Source: ZC4RG42 sp036676355 (GTDB taxonomy: Bacteria; Pseudomonadota; Gammaproteobacteria; Burkholderiales; SG8-39). Taken from it: a stretch of DNA of 63,692 nucleotides. Each line of letters starts with the position of its first letter. Position 1 is the first letter of the stretch. Shown one piece after another: positions 52,191-60,589 of this stretch. The notes below the pieces were generated by a model. It worked only from the letters and a program-made list of their open reading frames with translations. It was not told where the DNA came from and did not search any database. The position numbers and the translations under genes are program-made. Location of the stretch: contig JAKFDA010000003.1 in NCBI GenBank assembly GCA_036676355.1, positions 1-63,692 of the forward strand, written 5' to 3'.

Positions 52191-52991
52191 ATGACTGCAG
52201 TAGATCTGGTTTGTATAGATGTGGACGGCACGCTGCTCGATACCTCGGGCACGGTCAGCGAGGAGATCTGGTCGGCATTGCGGCGGCTGCGCGAACGCGG
52301 CGTTCATCTTGCGCTCTGTTCCGGTCGTCCCGCTTTCGGTGTGACGCTGGATTACGCTCGTCGGCTGGATGCCGATGGTTGGCATATTTTTCAGAACGGG
52401 GCGAGCGTGGTCTGCCCCGCTACCGGCGAGGCACTGTCCACTGCGATCGCGCCACCGCTCGTCGAGCGATTGATCACGCGCATGCATGAGACCGGTCGCG
52501 TGATGGAGATCTACACCGATTACGAATACGCGGTGGAACGCGACTCCGATCGCGCGCGGCGGCACGCGGCACTGCTGCAACTGCCGTACGAACCGCGTTC
52601 TTTTTCCGCGCTGACGGATTCGATCGTTCGCGCGCAATGGCTGATCCCGCATTCGGAACGCGACGCGGTGCTGGCGGAACCGCATGATGGGCTCACGGTG
52701 TGCCCCTCGCTGGCGCCGCTGATGCCGGATACGAGCTTCGTCAACATGACCGCGGAAGGTGTCGATAAAGGCAGGGCGTTGCGCTCGGTCGCATCGGTGT
52801 ACGGCATTCCGCTCGAACGCGTGATGATGATCGGCGACAGTCAGAACGATCTGCCCGCGCTGCGCATTGCCGGCATCGCGATCGCGATGGGCAATTCGGA
52901 GCAGATCACGATCGATACGGCACACGTGACCGTGGGTCACGTCGATGAAGGCGGCCTGCTGGAAGCGTTGGCGATGGCAATCAGCGCGTGA
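52191..52991 (+). CDS. Cof-type HAD phosphatase
   Basis: The 266-residue protein has HAD motif I DVDGT (D10 nucleophile and D12), a CSGRP motif II, and motif IV GDSQNDLPALRIAGIAIAMGNSE, with a Cof-type cap between. Such enzymes dephosphorylate sugar phosphates, nucleotides or cofactors in the cytoplasm. The substrate cannot be deduced. The ATG at 52191 is only weakly preceded by GAGATAACGA. Confidence 0.9.
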   Translation: MTAVDLVCIDVDGTLLDTSGTVSEEIWSALRRLRERGVHLALCSGRPAFGVTLDYARRLDADGWHIFQNGASVVCPATGEALSTAIAPPLVERLITRMHETGRVMEIYTDYEYAVERDSDRARRHAALLQLPYEPRSFSALTDSIVRAQWLIPHSERDAVLAEPHDGLTVCPSLAPLMPDTSFVNMTAEGVDKGRALRSVASVYGIPLERVMMIGDSQNDLPALRIAGIAIAMGNSEQITIDTAHVTVGHVDEGGLLEALAMAISA

Positions 52992-52999
52992 CGATGGCG

Positions 53000-53295
53000 T
53001 GGCCGTTCATGGTTCGCCAGGTCGCTGCGCTCCCGCTCACCACGAACGGCCGTGGCGGCTGGCTGATGTTGCGCTGTGATTTCTCCGTGTCCGCTGTGGT
53101 GCAGCACCTTGTCTGTGGATTCCGGGTCGCGCTGCTGCGCAGCTTGCCCGGAATGACGGAGCGAGGGGAATGGTTCGACTGCTCGCTGCGCTTGCGCGCA
53201 CCACGAACGACCGAAGGAAGCACGCGAGAACTCCAGCACACCCTTCCGTTCGTCCTGAACCGACTGCGAAGCAGGCGAGTCGAAGGATGAACGGA
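53000..53295. repeat. Long run of palindromic intergenic repeats (copy 7)
   Basis: Four repeat units of both families lie in series: 53000-53050, 53117-53161, 53171-53213 and 53241-53295. They occupy the whole gap between the HAD and CxxC-protein genes (52992-53300), where there is no gene. Confidence 0.75.
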
Positions 53296-53300
53296 ATCGC

Positions 53301-53669
53301 TTACTGCGACGACGACCGATCGTTGATCGGCCGGTGAATGATCTTTTCCGGGTTGGTGTATTTGCGACGCGCTTCTTCTTCCGTCATGGTGCCCTTGGCA
53401 CGTTGACGCGTGCCGTCCGCGGCGTCCACCATCCATTGATAGTGCCGGTTGACCGAAGCCGCCGAGATGATGACGTAACGAACGCTCTCGCCTTCCTTTA
53501 CTTCCTTCACCGCGAAAAGTTTTTCGCAATCGGGGCAGACAAAGAATCGGGCGCCGCCTCTGATGATGGTGTCGCTTTCGCGAATGTGCGCAATCAGCGC
53601 ATCGCTCGCGGCGTCGCCTGCATATTGCAAGTTGCGGCAGGTGGCGCATGGAACAGTGTTCATCGACAT
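53301..53669 (-). CDS. Small CxxC/CxxC protein of unknown function
   Basis: The 122-residue product from ATG 53669 (alternative ATG at 53663) has CATC near the N-terminus and CPDC about 40 residues later, suggesting a zinc-binding module. A basic and acidic C-terminal half follows with TMTEEEARRKYTNPEKI. I do not recognise the family. A longer frame to 53747 is less likely. The neighbours, a phosphatase and DNA ligase D, give no hint of function. Confidence 0.6.
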   Translation of the reverse strand: MSMNTVPCATCRNLQYAGDAASDALIAHIRESDTIIRGGARFFVCPDCEKLFAVKEVKEGESVRYVIISAASVNRHYQWMVDAADGTRQRAKGTMTEEEARRKYTNPEKIIHRPINDRSSSQ

Positions 53670-53865
53670 GGTTTTCGTATTCAGTACGCGCGATAGGACT
53701 TGCGCTGATTGAAGAGACCGCGATCGAACAGCGGATGCCGGACCCACAAACGGCTGGGATCAACCCCGGCCGGATGTATGGAATTCATTGTACTCACGTA
53801 TGGCCCTTGGAAGCGCTGTTCAAAAGAACAACTGTTGTGCAGGGGCCGGGGTGATGCCAAACGCC

Positions 53866-56409
53866 TCAGGTCTTCTTTTTCTTCGGCGGCGCGAAATCCA
53901 GCACCTTCGCCGCTTTGCTCAGGCTCTGGCGCTGGGCGGCTTTGTACGCGCTCCAGGGGTCCTTCAGCGCAAGACGCTCGTCGATATTGCGAATGTTCCA
54001 GTGCGCCCCGCCGCTGAGTCGGCTCAATTCGGACCAATCGACCGGCACCGACACGCCGATTCCGGGTCGTGCGCGCGCCGACCACGCCGCGACTGTCGTG
54101 GCGCCCCGACCGTTGCGCAGATAATCGACGAAAATTTTTCCGACGCGATTCTTCGGCCCGCTCTTCGCGACGAAGCGCGCCGGGATGTGGCGCGCGAGGT
54201 GTTCGACGACAACTTTGGATAGCGCCTTCACGCTGTCCCAGTCGAAGTCCGGCTTGATCGGCACGACGACGTGCAGGCCCTTGCCGCCGCTGGTTTTCAG
54301 AAAGCTTTTCAGTCCGAGTTCCTGCAGCAGCACGCGCACCAGCTCCGCGCCTTCCTGCATTTGCGGCCAACGCAGTCCTTCGCCGGGATCGAGATCGAAA
54401 GTCATGCGATCGGGCTGCTCGATTGCCTTGGTCGTGCCGTTCCAGGTGTGGAGTTCGATGCAGTTCTGCTGTGCCGCGTTGATGAGCGCCTTGGCGCTCG
54501 CCACTTCCATGAGCGGATCGTGATCGCGGTCGAACTTCGGATCGAGATGGGTGATGCCCGGAATCGGCGCGCCGTGTTTCTGAAAAATCTGCGCGCCGTT
54601 GACGCCGTCCGGCGCGCGCACCAGCGATACCGGCCGATCTTTCAGATGCGGAAGAATGAGCGGCGCCACCTTGGCGTAGTACTGCACCAGTTCGAGTTTG
54701 GTGATGCCGGTCGAAGGATCGATGACGCGATCGGGATTGGTGACTTTCAGATCCGCCGGCAGATCGACTGCGCGCGCCGTGCGTTTGTTGCCGAGTGCTT
54801 CGTTGTTGTCGAGATGAGCAGGCTTTTCCTGCGTGATCACTTTCGCCGGCTTGTCGGTGCGGAGACCGTGAAAAACCGAGTGGCGGATACGCCCTTCCCT
54901 GGTCCAGTCGCCGAAAGACACTTCTGCCACGAGCTTCGGTTTGACCCAATGACCCTTGATGCCTTTGGGCAGTTGGTGAAAAGGCACATCGGTCGTGCGC
55001 AAGGCTTCAAGCTTTGCGGTGAGGCTCTGCAGCAACTTGTCGTTGAATCCGGTGCCGACATTGCCGGCGTACTTGAGGTCGCCGTTTTCGTCATACACGC
55101 CGAGCAGCAGCGAGCCGAGGCCGATACGGCTGCCCTGCGGATCGGTGTAACCGCCGATCACGAATTCCTGTCGCTGCTTGCACTTGAGCTTGATCCACGC
55201 CGGCGAGCGACGCGAAGCGTAAGCCGAATCCGCCTTCTTGCCGATCAGCCCTTCCAGACGCATCTCGCACATGTTGCGGAGCAGATCCTGCGGCGCGCCG
55301 GCGAAGTCTTCGCTGAAGCGCACACGCTCGTGCGGACGTGCTTCGAGTATTTGCCGAAGCAGCGCACGGCGCTCGCGCAGCGGCGCGTTGCGCAAGTCAT
55401 AGCCATTGAAGTAAGGCAGATCAAACGCGTAGTAAACGATGTCCTGCGGGCGCGCGGATTCGAACGCGTTTTGCAGCGCCTGAAAATCCGGCGCGCCGCG
55501 TTCATCCTGCACGACGATCTCGCCGTCGAGCCAGCCGCTCTCGATCTCCAATGCGCCGATCGCCTTGGCCAGACTCTTGAGTCGGCTTGTCCAGTCGTGG
55601 CCGTTGCGGGTGAAGAGACGCACGTCACTGTCATCCATGCGCGCGAGCAGGCGGTAACCGTCGAACTTGATTTCGTAAATCCACTCGCCGGTTTTGGGTA
55701 CGTCGTCGACCAGCGTTGCAAGCATGGGCGCAAGCGTCAGAGGCAGCTTTGCCTTGGCGACTTGGGCAGGCAGCGCGAAGCTGGCGGCGGATTTCCTTGC
55801 CGGCGTTTTGGCCGCCGTCTTCTCGCGCGCAGGCTGGGCGGCTTTCTTCGCTTTCGCTTTGCCGCGCGCGGCGAGCACGCTGTCGGGCAGTTCGTCGATC
55901 ACGCTGTATTCCGCCGCGGGTCGGGCGGCTTCGTCGCGCTCCTTGATCAGCAGCCATGGCTCCTGTTTCTCGCCGGCGCGGCCATGCATGCGTACCAGCG
56001 TCCAGCGACCGTGCAGCTTTTCACCGTGCAGATCGAACTTCAGCTTGCCTTCCTTGTAGCCGGCGTGCGGATCGCCGACCGGCTGCCACGTCCCGCGATC
56101 CCACACGATGACGGTGCCGGCGCCGTACTGGCCTTCCGGGATCACGCCTTCGAAGCCGCCGTAGTCGAGCGGGTGGTCCTCCACATGCACGGCCATGCGC
56201 TTGTCCGAGGGATCGAGGCTCGGCCCCTTCGGCACCGCCCAGCTTTTCAGCGCGCCATCGAGTTCCAGGCGAAAGTCGTAATGCAGGCGCCGCGCAGCAT
56301 GCTTCTGAATGACGAAGGACAGCGCCTCGCCCGCCGCCTCGCCGCCCTGGGGCTCGGTGGTGACGCGGAAATCACGCTTCTGACGATAACGCTGGAGGTT
56401 GTCGGGCAT
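53866..56409 (-). CDS. ligD: Multifunctional DNA ligase D
   Basis: LigD repairs DNA double-strand breaks by non-homologous end joining with Ku. The predicted 847-residue protein has the phosphoesterase domain first (HYDFRLELDG, HVEDHPLDYGGFEG) and an alanine/lysine linker. The ATP-dependent ligase domain follows, with nucleophile K248 in YEIKFDGYR. The primase/polymerase domain comes last, with MTFDLDPGEG and the KTSGGKGLHVVVPI motif. The order PE-LIG-POL is that of Pseudomonas LigD. The ATG at 56409 is preferred to a TTG at 56424. No Ku gene is in the window. Confidence 0.93.
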   Translation of the reverse strand: MPDNLQRYRQKRDFRVTTEPQGGEAAGEALSFVIQKHAARRLHYDFRLELDGALKSWAVPKGPSLDPSDKRMAVHVEDHPLDYGGFEGVIPEGQYGAGTVIVWDRGTWQPVGDPHAGYKEGKLKFDLHGEKLHGRWTLVRMHGRAGEKQEPWLLIKERDEAARPAAEYSVIDELPDSVLAARGKAKAKKAAQPAREKTAAKTPARKSAASFALPAQVAKAKLPLTLAPMLATLVDDVPKTGEWIYEIKFDGYRLLARMDDSDVRLFTRNGHDWTSRLKSLAKAIGALEIESGWLDGEIVVQDERGAPDFQALQNAFESARPQDIVYYAFDLPYFNGYDLRNAPLRERRALLRQILEARPHERVRFSEDFAGAPQDLLRNMCEMRLEGLIGKKADSAYASRRSPAWIKLKCKQRQEFVIGGYTDPQGSRIGLGSLLLGVYDENGDLKYAGNVGTGFNDKLLQSLTAKLEALRTTDVPFHQLPKGIKGHWVKPKLVAEVSFGDWTREGRIRHSVFHGLRTDKPAKVITQEKPAHLDNNEALGNKRTARAVDLPADLKVTNPDRVIDPSTGITKLELVQYYAKVAPLILPHLKDRPVSLVRAPDGVNGAQIFQKHGAPIPGITHLDPKFDRDHDPLMEVASAKALINAAQQNCIELHTWNGTTKAIEQPDRMTFDLDPGEGLRWPQMQEGAELVRVLLQELGLKSFLKTSGGKGLHVVVPIKPDFDWDSVKALSKVVVEHLARHIPARFVAKSGPKNRVGKIFVDYLRNGRGATTVAAWSARARPGIGVSVPVDWSELSRLSGGAHWNIRNIDERLALKDPWSAYKAAQRQSLSKAAKVLDFAPPKKKKT

Positions 56410-56485
56410 GAACGGTTCTCGCAAAGCGGAGAAACACGTTCATGGAAACATCATGCCGAGGCGATGAGCTCCTGCCCGAGGGGGC

Positions 56486-57904
56486 TTACCCGCCGGATCG
56501 GGACCGATATTTTTCTTTGAACGTCTTGTTGCGCGGTCGGGCGAAGTCCCTGCCCTGCGTCCAGCCGCTGCCGATGAAAGGCAGGCTGTTGATGCGCCGC
56601 GCTTTGCCCGCCTTGAAGCGCAGAAAAGCACTGACGAATTTCTGCGTCAGACCATAAAGGCGCGGATGAAGTGCGATGAACGCCCACATGCGCAGCCCCA
56701 GCATTTCGGTTTTCGGGCGCATGTCGCGCTCCACCTGCTTCTCACGCATCTTGCGCAGCAGATCGGGGAGCGGAATCCTGACCGGACAGACGACACCGCA
56801 CTGGTTGCACAGCGTGGATGCATGCGGCAGATCGAGGGCGTTCTCCATGCCGGCATAAGTCGGCGTCAAAATCGAACCCATCGGGCCGGGATAGACCCAG
56901 CCGTAGGCGTGTCCGCCGACAGTGCGGTAGACCGGGCAGTGATTCATGCACGCGCCGCAGCGGATGCAGCGCAGCATGTCCTGCATATCGGTGCCGACGA
57001 AGCTGCTGCGTCCGTTGTCGACCAGGATGAAGTACATGTGCTCGGGACCGTCGAGATCCGGCGCCGCTTTCGGCCCGGTGAAGAACGACACGTAGTTCGA
57101 GATCGGTTGTCCGGTGGCCGATCGCGGCAGCAGGCGCAGCAAGGTGGAAACGTCTTCCAGCGTGGGCACGACTTTCTCGATGCCGGTAATGCTCACATGC
57201 ACGCGCGGCAGCGTGGTGACCATGCGGCCGTTGCCTTCGTTGGTGACGATGAGCCCCGAGCCGGTTTCGGCCACCAGAAAATTGGCGCCCGAAATGCCGA
57301 GGTCGGCGGTGAGGAAGTGCTGGCGCAGGACTTCACGCGCTTCGCGCGTGAGCGCTTCGTTGTCGGTCTTGCGCGGCGTGCCATGAATGGCCGAGAACAG
57401 CTCCGAGACTTCTTCTTTGCTCTTGTGCACCGCCGGCGCAATGATGTGCGAAGGTGGCTCCTTCGCGAGCTGAATGATGTATTCGCCGAGGTCGGTTTCG
57501 ATGGGCGTCACGCCGTTGGCGATGAGCGCATCGTTGATGCCCATTTCCTCGGACACCATCGATTTCGATTTGATGGCTTTTCTAATGTCGTGCCGGCGGC
57601 AGATATCGAGCACGAGCTGCTGCGCTTCGTTCGCATCGCGCGCGAACAACACGGTGGCGCCGCGCCGCGTGGCTTCCGCCTCGAAGCGCTCGATCCAGAT
57701 ATCCAGATCCTTCAGCGCGCGATTGCGGATCGCCTCGCCTGCGTCACGCAGTTGCTCGAATTCGTCCTTGCCGTACGCCTCGACCGCGCGCGAACGCAGC
57801 AGCGCGAGACCGCCGATGCCGAACTTGTGCAGATTCGCCTGCAGCGTCGGATTGGCCAGCGCGGCGGATGCCTGCGCTTTGAAATGGATGGATTTGATTT
57901 CCAT
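56486..57904 (-). CDS. lutB: LutB/LldF-type iron-sulfur lactate oxidation protein
   Basis: LutB is a core subunit of the LutABC complex that oxidises lactate to pyruvate. The 472-residue protein has the LUD-domain N-terminal half, including KSKSMVSEEMGIN and GANFLVAETGSG. Two 4Fe-4S clusters follow: CIRCGACMNHCPVYR and CNQCGVVCPVRIP. It lies on the same strand as lutA but about 1.2 kb away, with two unrelated genes between; lutC is not seen. The C-terminus is basic. Confidence 0.92.
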   Translation of the reverse strand: MEIKSIHFKAQASAALANPTLQANLHKFGIGGLALLRSRAVEAYGKDEFEQLRDAGEAIRNRALKDLDIWIERFEAEATRRGATVLFARDANEAQQLVLDICRRHDIRKAIKSKSMVSEEMGINDALIANGVTPIETDLGEYIIQLAKEPPSHIIAPAVHKSKEEVSELFSAIHGTPRKTDNEALTREAREVLRQHFLTADLGISGANFLVAETGSGLIVTNEGNGRMVTTLPRVHVSITGIEKVVPTLEDVSTLLRLLPRSATGQPISNYVSFFTGPKAAPDLDGPEHMYFILVDNGRSSFVGTDMQDMLRCIRCGACMNHCPVYRTVGGHAYGWVYPGPMGSILTPTYAGMENALDLPHASTLCNQCGVVCPVRIPLPDLLRKMREKQVERDMRPKTEMLGLRMWAFIALHPRLYGLTQKFVSAFLRFKAGKARRINSLPFIGSGWTQGRDFARPRNKTFKEKYRSRSGG

Positions 57905-57925
57905 GGTTTCAGTTTTTAGATCAAA

Positions 57926-58075
57926 ACCGTTCGTGGTGAGCGCGAGCTTGCGAGCAGTCGAACCATGAACGGCAATACATTACGCTGAGACGCTCCGTTC
58001 ATCCTTCGATTCGCTCGCGCAGCCTGTCCTGAGCTTGGCGAAGGGCTCGCGACTCAGGACGAACGGGATACAAAA
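57926..58075. repeat. Palindromic intergenic repeats (copy 8)
   Basis: A CCGTTCGTGGTGAGC...GTCGAACCATGAACGG unit is followed by a TCATCCTTCGATTCG...CAGGACGAACGG unit. They lie between lutB and the acetyltransferase. Confidence 0.75.
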
Positions 58076-58099
58076 CGGCTTGCACGAGCCCATACAATC

Positions 58100-58564
58100 T
58101 CAGGACAAACTACCGCAGGTATTTTGCAATTCAAGCTGCATCAGCACTTCGCCGTCCTCATCGAACTCGCCGGTCTTGACGAAACCCAGGCTCTCATAGA
58201 GTCGCTCGGCCGCAATGTTGTCGGGCATGTAGCTGATGATGATCGAATCGCAATCGGGCCGCTCGGCGAGTTGCGCGATGAGCAGCCGCATGGCTTCGCG
58301 TGCGTAGCCGCGCCGCTGATACTGCGCGCCGATCATGAGACGCACGATATGCCAGCGCATGGTCTCGATGTCCTGCCCGAACATGATGAAGCCGACCACC
58401 GTGTCGTCGTGATGAATGGCGAGCGGCAGGAAATTCGGCGCGACCTTGGATTGCGCGATGGACAGCACGTTGGGTGCGATGAAACTTTCCTGCCCCGGCG
58501 CCGGTTGCAGTTTTATGACGTCGTTGAAGTTCGCGATGACCACTTCGCGCAGCGAAACGGTCAT
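58100..58564 (-). CDS. GNAT family N-acetyltransferase
   Basis: The predicted 154-residue protein has the GNAT fold, with the acetyl-CoA loop in IGAQYQRRGYAREAMRLL (motif A) and NIAAERLYESLGFVKTGE near the end, like SpeG/BltD-type enzymes. The preferred start is ATG 58564; a GTG at 58600 inside the end of the doxX gene is an alternative. The substrate is unknown. It overlaps or abuts doxX, so the two are probably cotranscribed. Confidence 0.85.
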   Translation of the reverse strand: MTVSLREVVIANFNDVIKLQPAPGQESFIAPNVLSIAQSKVAPNFLPLAIHHDDTVVGFIMFGQDIETMRWHIVRLMIGAQYQRRGYAREAMRLLIAQLAERPDCDSIIISYMPDNIAAERLYESLGFVKTGEFDEDGEVLMQLELQNTCGSLS

Positions 58565-58590
58565 CGACTCATTTGCAGTGTCTGGCGCCG

Positions 58591-58998
58591 TCAATTCCAC
58601 TTGCCGTACGGACCGCCGACGCTATAACGGCCGGCCCCGAGGAACGCGACTGCCAGTGCGCCGAAGAGGAACATGCCCTGCAGTTCGAGCGCCCAGCCGC
58701 CACTCTGATTGAGCGTAAACAACTGGTGCATATGCACGAGACCGATCGCGAAGACCATGTTAACGATAACGATAAGCGCGGCGGGAATGGTGAGCAGGCC
58801 GATGATCAACAGAATCGGCGCGAGCACTTCACCGACATAAACGAGATAACCAAACTGCTCGGGCAAGCCGATCTTGTCCATCATGCCGAGGATGTGCGAC
58901 GGCCCGTTAACAAGTTTCGAGATACCGTGCAGCAGCACGGTTGCACCAAGAGTAACCCGAAGCACCAGCTTGCCTAAGTCGTCTGTCTGACTGCTCAT
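58591..58998 (-). CDS. DoxX family membrane protein
   Basis: The 135-residue protein has four helices and the DoxX pattern LLHGISKLVNG, VGEVLAPILLIIG and VHMHQLF. DoxX relatives act in membrane redox or thiol stress. The ATG has GAGGAG upstream. It lies in the middle of the lut gene group but has no direct known link to lactate. Confidence 0.88.
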   Translation of the reverse strand: MSSQTDDLGKLVLRVTLGATVLLHGISKLVNGPSHILGMMDKIGLPEQFGYLVYVGEVLAPILLIIGLLTIPAALIVIVNMVFAIGLVHMHQLFTLNQSGGWALELQGMFLFGALAVAFLGAGRYSVGGPYGKWN

Positions 58999-59064
58999 GC
59001 GTGTCTCCTCGTTGGTTGATGATCGCCGGCCGGGCTGCCGCTACCCTCCTCGCCCGTCGCGCGC

Positions 59065-59808
59065 TCATTCTAGGTCCGGCGCACGGTCCCCCGCCAGCAG
59101 TTCCGCGACATGAAACACCTGGGTCTTTTCATCGCCGCGCCGACGCAGTCGGCCTTCGATGTTGAGCATGCAGCCGAGGTCCCCTAGCACGACCGCCTGG
59201 GCGCCGCTCGCGTCGATGGCCTTGCATTTGCGCTCGACGATTTCGGTACTGATTTCGCCGAACTTGACCGCGAAGGTGCCGCCGAAGCCGCAGCATTGTT
59301 CGCACTCGTTCATTTCGGTGAGGGTCAGTCCGGGCACTTTGGCGAGCAGCTCGCGCGGTTGCGTCTTGACGCCGAGCTCACGCAAGCCTGAACAGGAATC
59401 GTGATAGGTGACGGTACCGGCGTAGCGACCGGGCACGTGGTCGAGCTTCGCCACATTGACGAGAAAATCGGTGAGCTCATAGGTGCGCGCGCAAAGCCCG
59501 GCGACGCGCGCCTGAAGCTCCGGATCGTCGTCCCGAAAAAGGTCGGGGTAATGCGTGCGGATCATGCCGGCACAGGAGCCCGACGGGGCGACGACATAGT
59601 CGAAGGATTCGAATTCCCGCAGCAGTTTCTCGGCCATTCTGCGCGCGGATTTTCGATCGCCGGAGTTGTAGTTGGGCTGACCGCAACAGCTTTGCGTCAT
59701 CGGCACGATGACTTCGCAGCCGGCTTCTTCCAGCAAGGTGATCGCGGCAAACCCGATCGACGGCCGCATCAGATCAACGAGACAGGTAACAAAAAGGCCG
59801 ACCTTCAT
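59065..59808 (-). CDS. lutA: LutA/LldE-type CCG-domain lactate oxidation protein
   Basis: LutA is the CCG-motif subunit of the LutABC lactate oxidase complex. The 247-residue protein has both cysteine-rich motifs: TQSCCGQPNYNSG near residue 40, and CEQCCGFGGTF near 170. Its N-terminus MKVGLFVTCLVDLMR is repeated twice more upstream in small reading frames. The ATG overlaps the stop of the nearest mini-ORF (ATGA). lutB lies downstream on the same strand. Confidence 0.92.
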   Translation of the reverse strand: MKVGLFVTCLVDLMRPSIGFAAITLLEEAGCEVIVPMTQSCCGQPNYNSGDRKSARRMAEKLLREFESFDYVVAPSGSCAGMIRTHYPDLFRDDDPELQARVAGLCARTYELTDFLVNVAKLDHVPGRYAGTVTYHDSCSGLRELGVKTQPRELLAKVPGLTLTEMNECEQCCGFGGTFAVKFGEISTEIVERKCKAIDASGAQAVVLGDLGCMLNIEGRLRRRGDEKTQVFHVAELLAGDRAPDLE

Positions 59809-59948
59809 CGTGAAACGCCCGACTGTAGCAAGAGGGATGCGGACAGGGAGGGTTCGGTGGAGACTAATGAGCGAAGCTCGTTACGCCGCAGCCAAACCCC
59901 TCCCCGCATCAGATCGACGAGGCAGGTGACAAAAAGGCCGACTTTCAT
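59806..59948 (-). CDS. Mini-ORF B: leader repeating the LutA N-terminus
   Basis: The 47-codon frame starts at ATG 59948 and ends at a TGA that overlaps the lutA ATG. Its first 15 residues equal those of LutA, with differences only at third codon positions. The remaining 32 residues are unlike LutA. In its tail GGGAGGG...CCCTCCC can pair, extended by flanking bases, into a 12-bp helix with one bulge. It may be a translated, coupled leader or a decayed duplication. Confidence 0.5.
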
Positions 59949-60082
59949 CGCGCAACGCCCAACAAGAGGGATGCGGACAAGGAGGGTCCGGTGGAGACTA
60001 ATGGGCGAAGCGCGTTACGCCGCAGCCAAAACCCTCCCCGCATCAGGTCAACGAGGCAGGTAACAAAGAGGCCGACTTTCAT
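59945..60082 (-). CDS. Mini-ORF C: second leader repeating the LutA N-terminus
   Basis: The 45-codon frame starts at ATG 60082 and ends at a TGA overlapping the ATG of mini-ORF B. The first 15 residues again equal LutA's, with further synonymous third-position changes. The tail differs from that of mini-ORF B by several replacements and a 6-nt in-frame deletion, but can form the same long helix. Neither mini-ORF has an obvious Shine-Dalgarno. Confidence 0.5.
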   Translation of the reverse strand: MKVGLFVTCLVDLMRGGFWLRRNALRPLVSTGPSLSASLLLGVAR

Positions 60083-60142
60083 GGGAGTGTGGTTATTTTT
60101 AACCCGGAAGGTGCCGGGGCATCCTAGCACGCGGACTGTGAG

Positions 60143-60161
60143 ATTGTGCCTGCGGCACAAT
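60143..60161. promoter_or_regulatory. Palindrome in the lutA-dctP divergent region, possible operator
   Basis: ATTGTGCC and GGCACAAT are separated by TGC. The perfect 8-bp inverted repeat sits upstream of the lutA leaders and about 430 bp before dctP. It has no T-tract. A binding site for a lactate-responsive or other regulator is possible; no regulator gene is adjacent. Confidence 0.35.
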
Positions 60162-60319
60162 TGCCTACCGCAGATAGTTGCCCTTTTTGGGCAGCCCCTG
60201 GTGCATACTACGTTCCAAGCTGATATACCATTAATAAAAACATCTTGCCCCACCGTACACGCAGCCGCTGTTGATAACGCACTACTAGAAATCGTCGTTA
60301 GCAGATGAGGAGGAGCAGC

Positions 60320-60427
60320 ATGACTTACATCGATCAGTCGCCCGTCCCGAACCGGGCCGGCCGCATTCCGGATTCCGGTTGCGGCACGCATCCCCTCTCT
60401 ACAAATTCCCGCTGTACTTCGCGCTGA
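60320..60427 (+). CDS. Possible 35-residue leader peptide upstream of the dctP terminator
   Basis: ATG 60320 has an excellent GAGGAGGAG upstream, but the frame closes after 35 codons. The sequence matches no family that I know. It may be a leader peptide of an attenuator or the remnant start of a lost gene. The following 130 bp up to the terminator contain another open frame without a start signal. Confidence 0.35.
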   Translation: MTYIDQSPVPNRAGRIPDSGCGTHPLSTNSRCTSR

Positions 60428-60537
60428 TCCGCATCCGGATCCGCATGCTTGACCTGCGTATGCAAGCCGCCGCATGGCCATGCGCGACGTCGCCTTTTAC
60501 ACCGTGTCGGGCGATGCACCCGACCGTTTTGGCAGCC

Positions 60538-60571
60538 CTGTCCCGTCAGAGGCTCTGGGACAGTTTTTTTT
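60538..60571 (+). terminator. Strong intrinsic terminator (possible attenuator) just upstream of dctP
   Basis: CTGTCCC (60538-60544) pairs with GGGACAG (60557-60563), followed by eight T residues. It ends 18 bases before the dctP ATG, with the GAGGAG ribosome binding site in between. There is no room for a promoter downstream, so the operon must read through it. A second stem (GTCGGG / CCCGAC) lies shortly before. Confidence 0.75.
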
Positions 60572-60589
60572 AGAGCGAGGAGAAAAAGC

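Noticed and set aside
54271..56520. A 749-codon open frame on the plus strand opposite ligD
   Set aside because: Shadow frame of LigD; no recognisable domain and no start signal.
60449..60589. N-terminal extension of dctP
   Set aside because: It would put the twin-arginine signal about 50 residues inside the protein; ATG 60590 has a good ribosome binding site and proper signal placement.
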